Of a DNA stretch of 64,000 nt, positions 31,956 through 42,295 are shown one piece after another. The stretch spans positions 496,001 to 560,000 of the forward strand of contig NZ_CP070619.1 of the NCBI RefSeq assembly GCF_017068395.1. Reading direction: 5' to 3'. Origin of the DNA: Rhodococcus pseudokoreensis. Its GTDB lineage: Bacteria > Actinomycetota > Actinomycetes > Mycobacteriales > Mycobacteriaceae. Positions within the stretch are counted from its first letter, which is position 1; each line of letters opens with the position of its first letter. The translations under genes were made by a program, and so were the position numbers. The notes beneath the pieces were generated by a model. The model saw only the letters and a list, made by a program, of their open reading frames with translations, was not told the origin of the DNA and ran no database searches.

Positions 31956-33188
31956 CTACCCTCCTCGCGGCCGTGACGCCTCGGCCGCGAGGAGGGCACC
32001 GAGGTTGCCGCGATCGTCCACCCGGACGTCGTCCAGGCCCAACCACGTTGCCATTCTTCGCAGTTCCGGAACCAGCGCCTCCACCACGTGCCCCGGACTC
32101 CGGTCGGGTTCGACGAACGCGGATCGCACTTCCAGCGTTCCCGACGCGCGGTCGGCCTTGAGATCGACCCTCGCGACCAGTTCACCGTTCAGCAGGAACG
32201 GGAAGACGTAGTAGCCGTGGACACGTTTGTGCGCGGGGGTATAGATCTCGAGGCGGTACCGGAAGTCGAATACCCGCTCGGTGCGGGGACGGCAGAAGAC
32301 CAGCGGATCGAACGGACACAGCAGCGCCGCCCCCTCCACCTTGCGGGGAACCCGGACGTCGCGGTGGACGAATGCCGGTGCCTCCCAGCCCCGGACCCCG
32401 ACCCGTTCGAGCACTCCGTCCTCGACGAGGTCCTCGACGGCCGCGGCGCTCTGCGCCGGCGACAGCCGGTAGTAGTCGCGCAGATCGGGTTCGGTGGCCA
32501 CACCGAGGGCCCGCGCGGACCGCTGCACCAGGCCACGAACGGCGTCCTCCTCCGAAACATCCTCGGCGAGGACCGCTTTCGGCAGGACCCGTTCGGTGAG
32601 GTCGTAGTGACGGGTGAAGGCGACGCGCTTGTCGACCGCCAGCGCGCCGGACGCGAACAACTGCTCGCACACCACCTTGGTGTCGCTGCGATCCCACCAC
32701 GGACCCTTGCGGTCGGGCCGGTCGACCTCGAGATGCTTCTCCACGTCGCCCGCGCTGCACGCACCGACGGCGCCGATCACGTCGAGCACGTCGGCGGCGA
32801 GCGTGGGATTGCGGTCGAGTACCCGGGATTCGCCGGACCAGCGTCCGTGCCGGTACCGGTGCATCCGCCAGCGCAGCAGGGGCCAGTCCTCGACCGGGAT
32901 GAACGCCGCCTCGTGCGCCCAGTACTCCGCCAGCATGCGGGGCGCGCGGGCGGAATGCGACCACGCCGCCGAATCGACCAGCCCGCGGTCGTACACCCCG
33001 AGGCGACTGAACAGCGGGACGTAGTGGGCGCGCACAGCCACCGACACCGAGTCGATCTGGAACAACCGCACGCGGTCGAGAACCGATCGGACGTGCCTGC
33101 GCGTCGGTGCACCGGCAGGCTTCCGGTCGGCGAACCCCTGCGCCCAGAGCGCCGATCTCCGGGCAGCGGCGGCGGTCATCTCACGCAT
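31956..33188 (-). CDS. YcaQ/AlkZ-type winged-helix DNA glycosylase
   Basis: HTH_42 (DUF1006) family, 410 residues, whose studied members excise alkylated bases and unhook interstrand crosslinks. Family marks: LFQIDSVSVAVRAHYVPLFS near residue 35-55, EYWAHEAAFIP and LCPFDPLVFCRPRTERVFDF in the C-terminal half; the QxD-type catalytic motif corresponds to FQIDSV. ATG at 33188 chosen; ATG 33179 is also possible. It converges with the SRPBCC gene with a five-base gap. Confidence 0.85.
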   Translation of the reverse strand: MREMTAAAARRSALWAQGFADRKPAGAPTRRHVRSVLDRVRLFQIDSVSVAVRAHYVPLFSRLGVYDRGLVDSAAWSHSARAPRMLAEYWAHEAAFIPVEDWPLLRWRMHRYRHGRWSGESRVLDRNPTLAADVLDVIGAVGACSAGDVEKHLEVDRPDRKGPWWDRSDTKVVCEQLFASGALAVDKRVAFTRHYDLTERVLPKAVLAEDVSEEDAVRGLVQRSARALGVATEPDLRDYYRLSPAQSAAAVEDLVEDGVLERVGVRGWEAPAFVHRDVRVPRKVEGAALLCPFDPLVFCRPRTERVFDFRYRLEIYTPAHKRVHGYYVFPFLLNGELVARVDLKADRASGTLEVRSAFVEPDRSPGHVVEALVPELRRMATWLGLDDVRVDDRGNLGALLAAEASRPRGG

Positions 33189-33234
33189 GCCCGAAGCTTG
33201 CCATCGGCCACCGACACAGTCGACGGCGACGCGG

Positions 33235-33693
33235 TCAGGCGTCCTCGGCCAGCGTGACCGCCACCGTCGCACCGAGTTCGTACAACCGCTCACGCGCGCT
33301 CGCGTCGAGGGATCCGGTCAGTTCCAGGATCTCGGCGACCTGGGTGAGCGCCAGCCCGGTCACGATCTTCTGCACCGACTTCACGGCCCCGGCGGTGTCG
33401 TTGTTGCCGTGCACCCAGAGCCCGTAGGGACGTCCGGCGACCGCGTCGAGGCACGGGTAGTAGACGGTGTCGAAGAAGTGCTTCAGCGCACCGGACATGT
33501 AGCCGAAGTTGGCGGAGGTCCCGAACAGGAATCCGTCGGCTTCGAGGACGTCGGGGACGGTCGCGCCGAGTGCGGGGATCGACTTCACCTCGACCCCGTC
33601 GATGTCGGGGTCCCGGGCGCCTTTCAGCACGGCTTCGAGGCACTCACGGGTCACCGGCGACGGCGTGTGGTGGACGACGAGTAGCGACTTCAC
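33235..33693 (-). CDS. Flavodoxin-family NAD(P)H-dependent FMN protein
   Basis: 152-residue flavodoxin-like fold. LLVVHHTPSPVTRECLEAV is the FMN phosphate loop region and GTSANFGYMSGALKHFFD the second flavin loop, as in WrbA-like and FMN reductases. Substrate unknown. GTG start at 33693. It lies 29 bases after the TPR-like membrane gene of the dapB unit and is probably co-transcribed. Confidence 0.82.
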   Translation of the reverse strand: MKSLLVVHHTPSPVTRECLEAVLKGARDPDIDGVEVKSIPALGATVPDVLEADGFLFGTSANFGYMSGALKHFFDTVYYPCLDAVAGRPYGLWVHGNNDTAGAVKSVQKIVTGLALTQVAEILELTGSLDASARERLYELGATVAVTLAEDA

Positions 33694-33722
33694 AGTCGTC
33701 AGCGTACGACCGGTTCCGCGCC

Positions 33723-35687
<1,965 letters not shown>

Positions 35688-35708
35688 CTCGTCCTCCGAA
35701 TCGAATTA

Positions 35709-35744
35709 ATAAGCTCCTGCTTATCATCTACTCGGGTAGATGAT
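35709..35744. promoter_or_regulatory. Two overlapping palindromes between the TIGR03086 gene and marR
   Basis: ataagc-tcct-gcttat at 35709-35724 and atcatctac-tcgg-gtagatgat at 35723-35744 are both perfect inverted repeats with four-base spacers, and they share two bases. They fill the 81-base divergent gap and are the expected operator type for a dimeric MarR repressor. Confidence 0.75.
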
Positions 35745-35768
35745 CGGTCAAGGTGTACTTTCTGCGAT

Positions 35769-36254
35769 ATGCCGAGCCCCGACCCGACGAACGGACAGCA
35801 CGAGCGCACCCGCCCCGACCTCGCCGCCATGACGACCGCCCTGAACCGGGCGCTGGTGGCGGCGGAACTCCCCGTGCTCGCAGAGCACGGGCTGACCATG
35901 TGGGGCTACGTCGTGCTCCTGGCACTCGACGAGCACCCGCTCCGCACCCAGGCCGCGCTCGCGGAGGCGATCGGCGCCGACAAGACCCGGATCATCGGCG
36001 TGCTCGACGAACTGCAAGATCGCGGTCTGATCGACCGGCAGCGCGATCCCGCGGACCGCCGGGCCCGGCTGCTGTCGCTGACCCCGGACGGGCATCGGGT
36101 GCGCGATTCGGCGCAGGCAGCGATCCGGCGGGGCGAGGAGCGACTGCTCGCCAGGTTGCCGGGGCGGGAGCGCGCGGGCTTTCTGGCCGGCCTGATCGCG
36201 TTGTCGGCACTGTCCGTCGAAGACGTCACGGGGCGTCCGGGCGACGCCCGCTGA
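35769..36254 (+). CDS. MarR-family regulator
   Basis: 161 residues with a winged helix: recognition region QAALAEAIGADKTRIIGVLDE and the wing IDRQRDPADRRARLLSLT, the DxR signature of MarR. ATG at 35769. It likely represses itself and the divergent TIGR03086 gene through the palindromes at 35709-35744. The inducer is unknown. Confidence 0.9.
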   Translation: MPSPDPTNGQHERTRPDLAAMTTALNRALVAAELPVLAEHGLTMWGYVVLLALDEHPLRTQAALAEAIGADKTRIIGVLDELQDRGLIDRQRDPADRRARLLSLTPDGHRVRDSAQAAIRRGEERLLARLPGRERAGFLAGLIALSALSVEDVTGRPGDAR

Positions 36255-36275
36255 CGGAGTTCGCGCGAACCCGCC

Positions 36276-36716
36276 TCAGCCCTCGCGCAGCGTGTCCACG
36301 GCCTTGCCGATCCGGCGCTGCCGGGTCTCGTCCGTCTTGGCGCCCTCGATCGACAGCACGTGCCTGCGCTGATTGCTGTACGACAGCGCGTCGAACGCCT
36401 TCCGCGCGTCCGGCTGCCGGTCGAGCGCCTCGGCGAAGTCGGGCGGAATGGCGACGATCCGGGGTTCGGTGTCGAGTTCGACGTCCACATCCACCTCGTC
36501 GCCTGCCACCACGCCCGCACCGACCCGGTTCTCGGCGCTGAGCGGAATCATGAACACGCCGCCCATCGGTGCGACCGTGGTGCGGTAGGTGTAGCCGCCG
36601 ATCGTGATCCGGACCGCGGGGCGTTTGCCCGATCCCAGGTCCGCGACGACGCTCTCCGGGATCCGGAACCCGGTCGCGGTCTTGCCGCCCAACTCGATGG
36701 TGGTGCGAAACCTCAT
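36276..36716 (-). CDS. DUF1905/YdeI-type protein
   Basis: 146 residues: an N-terminal DUF1905 beta domain (MRFRTTIELGGKTATGFRIP) joined to a YdeI/OmpD-associated C-terminal helix region with ARKAFDALSYSNQRRHVLSI and TRQRRIGKAVDTLREG. Role unknown; related proteins influence peptide or envelope stress resistance. Convergent with marR with a 21-base gap. A second YdeI-type protein lies at 41.2 kb. Confidence 0.83.
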   Translation of the reverse strand: MRFRTTIELGGKTATGFRIPESVVADLGSGKRPAVRITIGGYTYRTTVAPMGGVFMIPLSAENRVGAGVVAGDEVDVDVELDTEPRIVAIPPDFAEALDRQPDARKAFDALSYSNQRRHVLSIEGAKTDETRQRRIGKAVDTLREG

Positions 36717-36748
36717 GGGCAGAATTCTGCCCGCGCCGACCCGCCGGG

Positions 36749-37855
36749 TCAGTCGAACACGATGATCTGCCGGATCGCCTTTCCGTCGGCGAGTTCGTCC
36801 ATGCCGCGGTTGATGTCGTCGAGCGTGATGCGGGAGGAGATGAGTTTCTCCACGGGAAGCTTCCCGGAGCGCCAGAGGTCCTCGTAGATCGGGATGTCCC
36901 GGGACGGCACGGCCGAGCCGAGGTAGCTGCCGATGATCGTGCGGGCCTCGGCCACCAGGATGAGCGGGGAGATCGACGACCGCGCGTCCGGGGACGGCAG
37001 TCCGACGGTGATCGTCTTGCCGCCGGGAGCAGTTGCGCGAACGGCCGATTCGAAGGCGCGGGCGTTTCCGGCGGCCTCGATGACGATGGGCGCCCGGACA
37101 CCGGCCTCCTCGAGTTCCGCCGGGGTGTAGACCGCCGTCGCTCCGAGTTCGCGTGCGGTCTGCAGTTTCTCGGGTACGGCATCGACGCCGATGACCTCGC
37201 CGGCGCCCCGGGAGACGGCGGTCAGGATTGCGGCCATTCCCACGCCGCCGAGCCCGACGACCATCACCGCCTGGCCGGGACGCGGATCGCCGGCGTTGAG
37301 GACGGCGCCGCCGCCGGTGAGGACGGCGCATCCGAGCACGGCCGCCACGTCGGCGGGGACGTCGTCGCCGACGGGAACGACGGACCGCCGGTTGACGACG
37401 GCGTGCGTCGCGAATCCGGACACCCCGAGGTGGTGATGCACGGGGTCGTCGCCGCGGTGCAGTCGCGCTCCCCCGTCGAGCAGGGTTCCGGCGTTGTTGG
37501 CGCTGGTTCCGGGCACGCACGGCATGCGGCCGTCCGTGGCGCAGCCCTCACACTCCCCGCAGCGCGGAAGGAACGTCATGACCACGCGCTGCCCGACCCT
37601 GACGTCGTCGACTCCGGCGCCGAGTTGCGTGATCCGTCCCGCTGCCTCGTGCCCGAGGAGCATCGGGACCGGGCGCACCCGGTTGCCGTCGACGACGGAC
37701 AGATCGGAGTGGCACAGACCCGCGGCCTCGATCCGGACGAGGATCTCGCCTGCACCGGGTTCGTCGAGGTCGAGCTCGGAGATCGAGATCGGCGCCGACT
37801 CGGCGAACGGGCGCGTTCTCCCGATCTCCTCGAGTACCGCTCCACGGATCTTCAT
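36749..37855 (-). CDS. Zinc-dependent alcohol dehydrogenase
   Basis: MDR-family class III-like alcohol dehydrogenase, 368 residues. Catalytic zinc ligands: Cys in AAGLCHSDLS and His-Glu in GHEAAG. Structural zinc cysteines: CGECEGCATDGRMPC. NAD(P) motif VGLGGVGMAA. Similar to mycobacterial AdhE2/AdhB types; the mycothiol-dependent formaldehyde dehydrogenase is a close relative but cannot be distinguished here. 32 bases from the DUF1905 gene. Confidence 0.9.
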   Translation of the reverse strand: MKIRGAVLEEIGRTRPFAESAPISISELDLDEPGAGEILVRIEAAGLCHSDLSVVDGNRVRPVPMLLGHEAAGRITQLGAGVDDVRVGQRVVMTFLPRCGECEGCATDGRMPCVPGTSANNAGTLLDGGARLHRGDDPVHHHLGVSGFATHAVVNRRSVVPVGDDVPADVAAVLGCAVLTGGGAVLNAGDPRPGQAVMVVGLGGVGMAAILTAVSRGAGEVIGVDAVPEKLQTARELGATAVYTPAELEEAGVRAPIVIEAAGNARAFESAVRATAPGGKTITVGLPSPDARSSISPLILVAEARTIIGSYLGSAVPSRDIPIYEDLWRSGKLPVEKLISSRITLDDINRGMDELADGKAIRQIIVFD

Positions 37856-37891
37856 CTCGGGCTGCTCCTGTCGGTGGTCGGCGAATCCTCG

Positions 37892-39238
37892 TTACCGGAC
37901 GATGCCGCGCACCGAGGCCGGCAGGTCACGCTTGCGACGATACGGTCCGACGACGGCGGCGCCGAACGGGCGCTGCAGCAGGACCCTCGCGACGTCGCGC
38001 ACCTCGTCGGTGGTGACCGCGTCGATCTTGCTCAGGGTTTCAGTGATACTGCGGTGATTGCCGTAGTTGAGCTCGCTGCGACCGATGCGGTGCATCCGTG
38101 AACCCGAATCCTCCAACCCCAGAACCAGTCCGCCCCGCAGCGAACCCTTGGCGCGGGCGCATTCGGCGTCGGTGATGCCCTCGGCGGCCACGTTCGAGAG
38201 CACCTCGCGGATCACCGTGGTGACCTCGCCGAGGTTCTCTGGCTGACACCCGGCGTAGATCGAGAACGCACCCGTGTCGGAGAACGTGTCGATGCCCGAG
38301 TACACGGAATATGCCAGGCCGCGGATCTCCCGCACTTCCTGGAACAGCCGGGAACTGAGCCCGCCGCCGACAGCGGCGTTGAGTACCGACAGTGCCCAGC
38401 GGTGGGACTCGTGCCGCCCGAACGCGCGCACCCCGAGCGAGAGGTGGACCTGTTCGCTGTCCCGGTTGGTCAGGCTGAGTGCCGGTTCGGTCCGCAGGCG
38501 CAGGGTGCCGGCGCGGCGGGGAGCCGGTTCGGACGCCGATTCGAGGTGCCCGGCGAACGCGCGCCGCACCAGTTCGACCGTGTGGTCGTGCTCCACGTTG
38601 CCGGCGACGGCGACCACCATGCGCGGCGGCGTGTAGCGCCGCACGTGGAACGAGTGGAGTTGGGTGCGGGTCATCGATTCGATGGATTCGACGCTGCCGA
38701 TCACCGGCCTGCCCACCGGATGGTCGCCGTACAGGGCGGTCAGGAACGCGTCGCCGAGGAGGTCTTCCGGGTCGTCGTCGCGCATCGAGATCTCTTCGAG
38801 GACCACCTGGCGTTCCACGTCCACGTCGGACGACCGGCAGCGACCGCGCAGGACGACGTCACTGACGAGGTCGATGGCGAGCGGCAGGTCGTCGTCGAGC
38901 ACGTGCGCGTAGAAGCAGGTGTGCTCCTTGGACGTGAAGGCGTTGAGTTCGCCGCCGACACCGTCCATCACCTGCGCGATGTCGAGAGCACTGCGAGACG
39001 GCGTGGCCTTGAACAGCAGGTGCTCGAGGAAGTGCGCCGCACCGGCGACGGTGGGCTGCTCGTCGCGTGATCCGACACCCACCCAGACGCCCACGGACGC
39101 GGATCGGACACCGGGAACGTATTCGGTGACCACCCGGAGCCCGCCGGGGAGCACGGTGCGCCGGACGCCTGCATCCGGCTCGTGCAGGGTCGGTGCTTGG
39201 GTGAGTGCGGCAGTGCGGCTGCGATCGATCTTGGCCAT
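37892..39238 (-). CDS. pepR: M16-family zinc peptidase (PepR type)
   Basis: Insulinase-type processing peptidase, 448 residues. The inverted zinc motif HFLEH is near residue 75 with the downstream glutamate in ERQVVLEEI; the C-terminal half (about 220-448) is the inactive M16 domain with GRHESHRWALSVLNAAVGGG and REIRGLAYSVYS. ATG at 39238 chosen from the conserved N-terminus. In mycobacteria its upstream neighbour is the PNPase gene gpsI; here a methyltransferase gene stands there, marking a break in gene order. Confidence 0.92.
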   Translation of the reverse strand: MAKIDRSRTAALTQAPTLHEPDAGVRRTVLPGGLRVVTEYVPGVRSASVGVWVGVGSRDEQPTVAGAAHFLEHLLFKATPSRSALDIAQVMDGVGGELNAFTSKEHTCFYAHVLDDDLPLAIDLVSDVVLRGRCRSSDVDVERQVVLEEISMRDDDPEDLLGDAFLTALYGDHPVGRPVIGSVESIESMTRTQLHSFHVRRYTPPRMVVAVAGNVEHDHTVELVRRAFAGHLESASEPAPRRAGTLRLRTEPALSLTNRDSEQVHLSLGVRAFGRHESHRWALSVLNAAVGGGLSSRLFQEVREIRGLAYSVYSGIDTFSDTGAFSIYAGCQPENLGEVTTVIREVLSNVAAEGITDAECARAKGSLRGGLVLGLEDSGSRMHRIGRSELNYGNHRSITETLSKIDAVTTDEVRDVARVLLQRPFGAAVVGPYRRKRDLPASVRGIVR

Positions 39239-39390
39239 GTAGTGGTTCAGCGGTCCTCGAAAGCTGGGCGTCGTCGAACGGCAAACTTTACACGCGGCGC
39301 CAGACAGCGCTTCACCAGCCTCGACGACGGGGTGGCGAACCGGTGAACTCGCCGACCACCACCGCGCAACCCATAGCCGGGGCGCGGCTT

Positions 39391-40077
39391 TCAGCGTCGG
39401 GTGTGTCGATGCCGGGTGGTGCCGGACCGCAGGTCGGTCGCCGCCAGCACCGCAATCCGCTCGGTGCGCTGGCCGGGCCGGATCAGCTCCCGCGACTCCA
39501 GCATCCTCGTGCGGGACGCGAGCGCGGGACCGAACGGCACGTCCTCCGACGCGACCACGTCCACCCGCAGTCCCCGCTCTTCCAGCATCGCCCGCGTCTT
39601 GTCCACCCCGTTGAGCGTCGACTGGACGAGGAGCAGGGTGCCGCCGGGAGCAAGGAGGTCCGGGGTTTCGCTGCAGATCCGGTCGAGTACGGCGCGCCCG
39701 TCGACGCCGGCGTCCCAGGCTCGCGCGAGTACCCGGCCCGGCCTTCCGTCGTCGGTCGCGGGCGCGTAGGGCGGGTTGGCCACCACCACGTCGAATCGAA
39801 GCGTCCGGACGGCGTCCACCAGGTCGCCCCGCACCACACGGATGGTCCGGCGGTTCAGTTTGGCGTTGAGCCACGTACTGATCGCGGCGCGGCGCGACAC
39901 GTCGACCGCGGTCACCCAGCCGGCCCCCGCCGCGCACGCCTCGACACTCAACGCCCCTGTGCCACAGCAGAGATCGAGCACACGGGTGCCCGGACCGAGA
40001 TCTCGGGCGGCCAGCGCCTCGGCGAGCAGCCACGTGTCGCGCTGGGGGCGATACACCCCGGGTAGACGAACGAGCAT
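39391..40077 (-). CDS. HemK2/MTQ2-type class I methyltransferase
   Basis: 228 residues. SAM motif LDLCCGTGALSVEA and the catalytic NPPY in VVVANPPYAPATDD mark an N5-glutamine or amino-methyltransferase like those acting on release factors; target unproven. The start YRPQRDTWLLAEAL is typical of the family (RPSDDTFLL). ATG at 40077 has GGGAGG eight bases upstream. The 152-base gap to pepR shows no gene. Confidence 0.85.
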   Translation of the reverse strand: MLVRLPGVYRPQRDTWLLAEALAARDLGPGTRVLDLCCGTGALSVEACAAGAGWVTAVDVSRRAAISTWLNAKLNRRTIRVVRGDLVDAVRTLRFDVVVANPPYAPATDDGRPGRVLARAWDAGVDGRAVLDRICSETPDLLAPGGTLLLVQSTLNGVDKTRAMLEERGLRVDVVASEDVPFGPALASRTRMLESRELIRPGQRTERIAVLAATDLRSGTTRHRHTRR

Positions 40078-40220
40078 GATCGGCTCCCTCCCTCGCCGTT
40101 CCCTACAAGCGTGGCCAGTACCGCGAGTTACACGCAACTCGACACGGCCCAATTCACCCGTTGTTCACGTCCACCCCCTCCGCGCTGTCGGCCGGGGCCG
40201 AAAACGGGTACTCCTCCCCC

Positions 40221-40616
40221 GTGCCGCATTCCTTCTCAGCTGATTCCGACGCCCCGGTGGACACGATGTGGGCGCTCGTCGCACGGCCGTCGCGCTGGCC
40301 CGAGTGGGCTCCGCACGTGCGCGGCGCGTGGGGTCTCGGATTCCCCGAAATCGAAGCCGGCAGATGCGGCGCGGCACGACTGCTCTGGATCGTGCCGGTT
40401 CCCGCATCCATCTCCGCCAAGACACCGGGCCGCTCCTGGACGTGGCGGGTGGGACCGATGACGCTCGATCACCTCGTCGAGCCCCGCGGCACCGGTTCGC
40501 GGATCACGATGACGATGTCCGCGCCGGGGCCGCTCGATGCGGTGCTCGGCGTCACCTACGGCCCGGTCGTGCGGACTCTCGTCCGCCGACTCGCCCGCGT
40601 CGCCGGCGAACGCTAG
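40221..40616 (+). CDS. SRPBCC family protein
   Basis: 131-residue START-like protein: PVDTMWALVARPSRWPEWAPHVRG is the conserved N-terminal helix-grip start, then a beta sheet with WTWRVGPMTLDHLVEP and a C-terminal helix. Ligand unknown. The GTG at 40221 is a reasonable start but without a clear ribosome binding site; a TTG 60 bases upstream is the alternative. Convergent with the DinB gene, with a four-base overlap of the stops. Confidence 0.7.
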   Translation: MPHSFSADSDAPVDTMWALVARPSRWPEWAPHVRGAWGLGFPEIEAGRCGAARLLWIVPVPASISAKTPGRSWTWRVGPMTLDHLVEPRGTGSRITMTMSAPGPLDAVLGVTYGPVVRTLVRRLARVAGER

Positions 40617-41167
40617 GCCGGTCGTCGCAGGTACAGATCTCGCAGCAGCGCCACTTCGGCACCGTGGTGGATGACCTCGCGATTGATGTGCAACACCAGC
40701 GCCGCCATCGGGTAGTCCGCGAACGGTCCCTCGCTGGGCCCGCACGGCTGGGCGAGACCGCTGGTCCCCAGGCCCCGTACGCCTTCACACCAGGCGTCGT
40801 ACTGCTCGTCGAGCTGAGTGAGCGCCTGCGCAGCGGTGCCGGCGTAGTCGAACGTCTCATAGTCCATGGCCGGCCCGCCGAAGTGATTGCCGATCCGCAT
40901 GCCGAAGACGCCGACGACGATGTGCCCGAGCCGCCAGGCGATGGTCGTGATCGGGGGCGGGTCCGGCGTGGGAAAGGCGAAATCGATGGTGAACTCGCCG
41001 CTGCCGGCCTGAACGGGAGCCTGCGAGCGGCCTCTCGGCCGCACACTCCAGCAGTCCGGGGCGGGCTCCCAGAAGTACTCGTCGTCGGTCAGCCCCGCCA
41101 GCCGTGGGCGCAACTGATGCTCCCAGTGCCAATCGAGCTGATCGGCGAGTTCGTGCGGCCAGTCCAT
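40613..41167 (-). CDS. DinB-family protein
   Basis: 184-residue four-helix DinB/DUF664-like protein. Probable metal ligands: His in AWRLGHIVVGVFG and in INREVIHHGAEVALLRDLY. It probably uses a thiol cofactor (mycothiol or bacillithiol in relatives). First gene of a short leftward set after the YdeI gene, 36 bases apart. Confidence 0.85.
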   Translation of the reverse strand: MDWPHELADQLDWHWEHQLRPRLAGLTDDEYFWEPAPDCWSVRPRGRSQAPVQAGSGEFTIDFAFPTPDPPPITTIAWRLGHIVVGVFGMRIGNHFGGPAMDYETFDYAGTAAQALTQLDEQYDAWCEGVRGLGTSGLAQPCGPSEGPFADYPMAALVLHINREVIHHGAEVALLRDLYLRRPA

Positions 41168-41203
41168 TCGATTCTCCTCTCTCCCGGTCGCCGGAATGAT
41201 CTA

Positions 41204-41794
41204 CTACTGCACACCGTCCCGGATCCGAACACCCGGATGGTTGGCCCGCAGATTTCTCGCAGCCAGCGTGACCGTCCGTTCGATCCGCCGCTTCCTCGTG
41301 TCCGGCGTCTTGGCTGACGCTATCCACTGCAGGATCAACCGTGTCGAAGACGGCGGAAACTTCTCGAAGTTCGCGTGTGCAACCTCGTTTCGCGTGAACG
41401 CTGCCCGCAGATCGCCGGGGACCACCGAGTTGTCGCCGTTCGCCGCGTTCTCCCAGGTCCCCTTGGACTTGGCCAGATCGATGGCCGCCTGACCGGCCTC
41501 GGTCATCAGTCCCTGCTCGATCATGCTCGCCGCGCGCTGCCGGTTGACCCGGCTCCAGGAACTGCGCGCGGTGCGGGGCGTGAAGCGCAGGCGCGAACTG
41601 TCGGCGTCGTGTGTGCGGTGCAGGCCGTCGATCCATCCGAAGCACAGCGCCTGTTCGATCGCCTCGTGATAGCGGATGCTCGGCCTCCCGCTGTCCTTGT
41701 GGGGGATGACCAGCCAGACCTCCTTCTCGGACCGGCAATTCTCCGAGAGCCATGCACGCCACTGTGCGGCCGTGCGAGCGACGACGGTGTCCAC
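41204..41794 (-). CDS. YdeI/OmpD-associated family protein
   Basis: 196 residues with the family marks WLSENCRSEKEVWLV, ALCFGWIDGLHR and RSSWSRVNRQRAASMIEQG, and a C-terminal helix FEKFPPSSTRLILQWIASA. Relatives are linked to bacteriocin and antimicrobial peptide resistance in some bacteria; mechanism unknown. GTG at 41794, one base after the VOC gene stop, so the two are co-translated. Confidence 0.85.
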   Translation of the reverse strand: MDTVVARTAAQWRAWLSENCRSEKEVWLVIPHKDSGRPSIRYHEAIEQALCFGWIDGLHRTHDADSSRLRFTPRTARSSWSRVNRQRAASMIEQGLMTEAGQAAIDLAKSKGTWENAANGDNSVVPGDLRAAFTRNEVAHANFEKFPPSSTRLILQWIASAKTPDTRKRRIERTVTLAARNLRANHPGVRIRDGVQ

Positions 41795-41795
41795 G

Positions 41796-42212
41796 TCACA
41801 CCCCCGCCTTCGACGCGAGAATGTCCAGGTAGTGCTGATTGAACATCACGCCGAGTATGTTCCCGAACGGGTCGGTCACGGACGCGGTGACGAATCCCGG
41901 CCCGCGCTCGACCGGCTTCCCGTGCAGGGTGGCACCCAGGGACAGCAGCCGCTCGACACTCGCCTCCACATCGTCGACGTGCCAGTAGGTCATCGTGTTC
42001 TCGGCGTCACGCGAACGGTCCGGTCCGGCAAATCGGCTGTCGATGATGCCGAGTTCGTGCTGGTAGTCGCCGATCCGAAACTCGATGTAGGCGGGCGCCC
42101 CCGCCACCGAGCGCACGAAATACGGCTCGACTCCGAGCAGTTCGGTGTACCAGGCCCGGGCGGCCGTCAGGTCGTCGGCGTAGAAGCTGACGGTGGTGAG
42201 TCCTCGCAACAT
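41796..42212 (-). CDS. VOC-superfamily (glyoxalase/bleomycin resistance-like) protein
   Basis: 138 residues in two beta-alpha-beta-beta-beta modules: LTTVSFYADDLTAARAWYTE and YWHVDDVEASVERLLSLGA, with the C-terminal metal-site glutamate region FGNILGVMFN (the usual Glu is replaced by Val/Met, so metal binding is doubtful). ATG at 42212 with GGAAAGGA upstream. Divergent from the WYL regulator over a perfect palindrome, so it is its likely target. Confidence 0.87.
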   Translation of the reverse strand: MLRGLTTVSFYADDLTAARAWYTELLGVEPYFVRSVAGAPAYIEFRIGDYQHELGIIDSRFAGPDRSRDAENTMTYWHVDDVEASVERLLSLGATLHGKPVERGPGFVTASVTDPFGNILGVMFNQHYLDILASKAGV

Positions 42213-42258
42213 GGGTGGATCCTTTCCTCGGTCGGTGACAAGATCCATCCTCCGACTC

Positions 42259-42283
42259 AAAGTGCTCACCTATTGAGCACTTT
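42259..42283. promoter_or_regulatory. Perfect palindrome between the VOC gene and the WYL regulator
   Basis: aaagtgctca-cctat-tgagcacttt: ten-base arms and a five-base spacer in the 83-base divergent gap. This is the expected operator for the dimeric WYL regulator, controlling itself and the VOC-YdeI-DinB gene set. Confidence 0.75.
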
Positions 42284-42295
42284 CCGAGGGAAACT

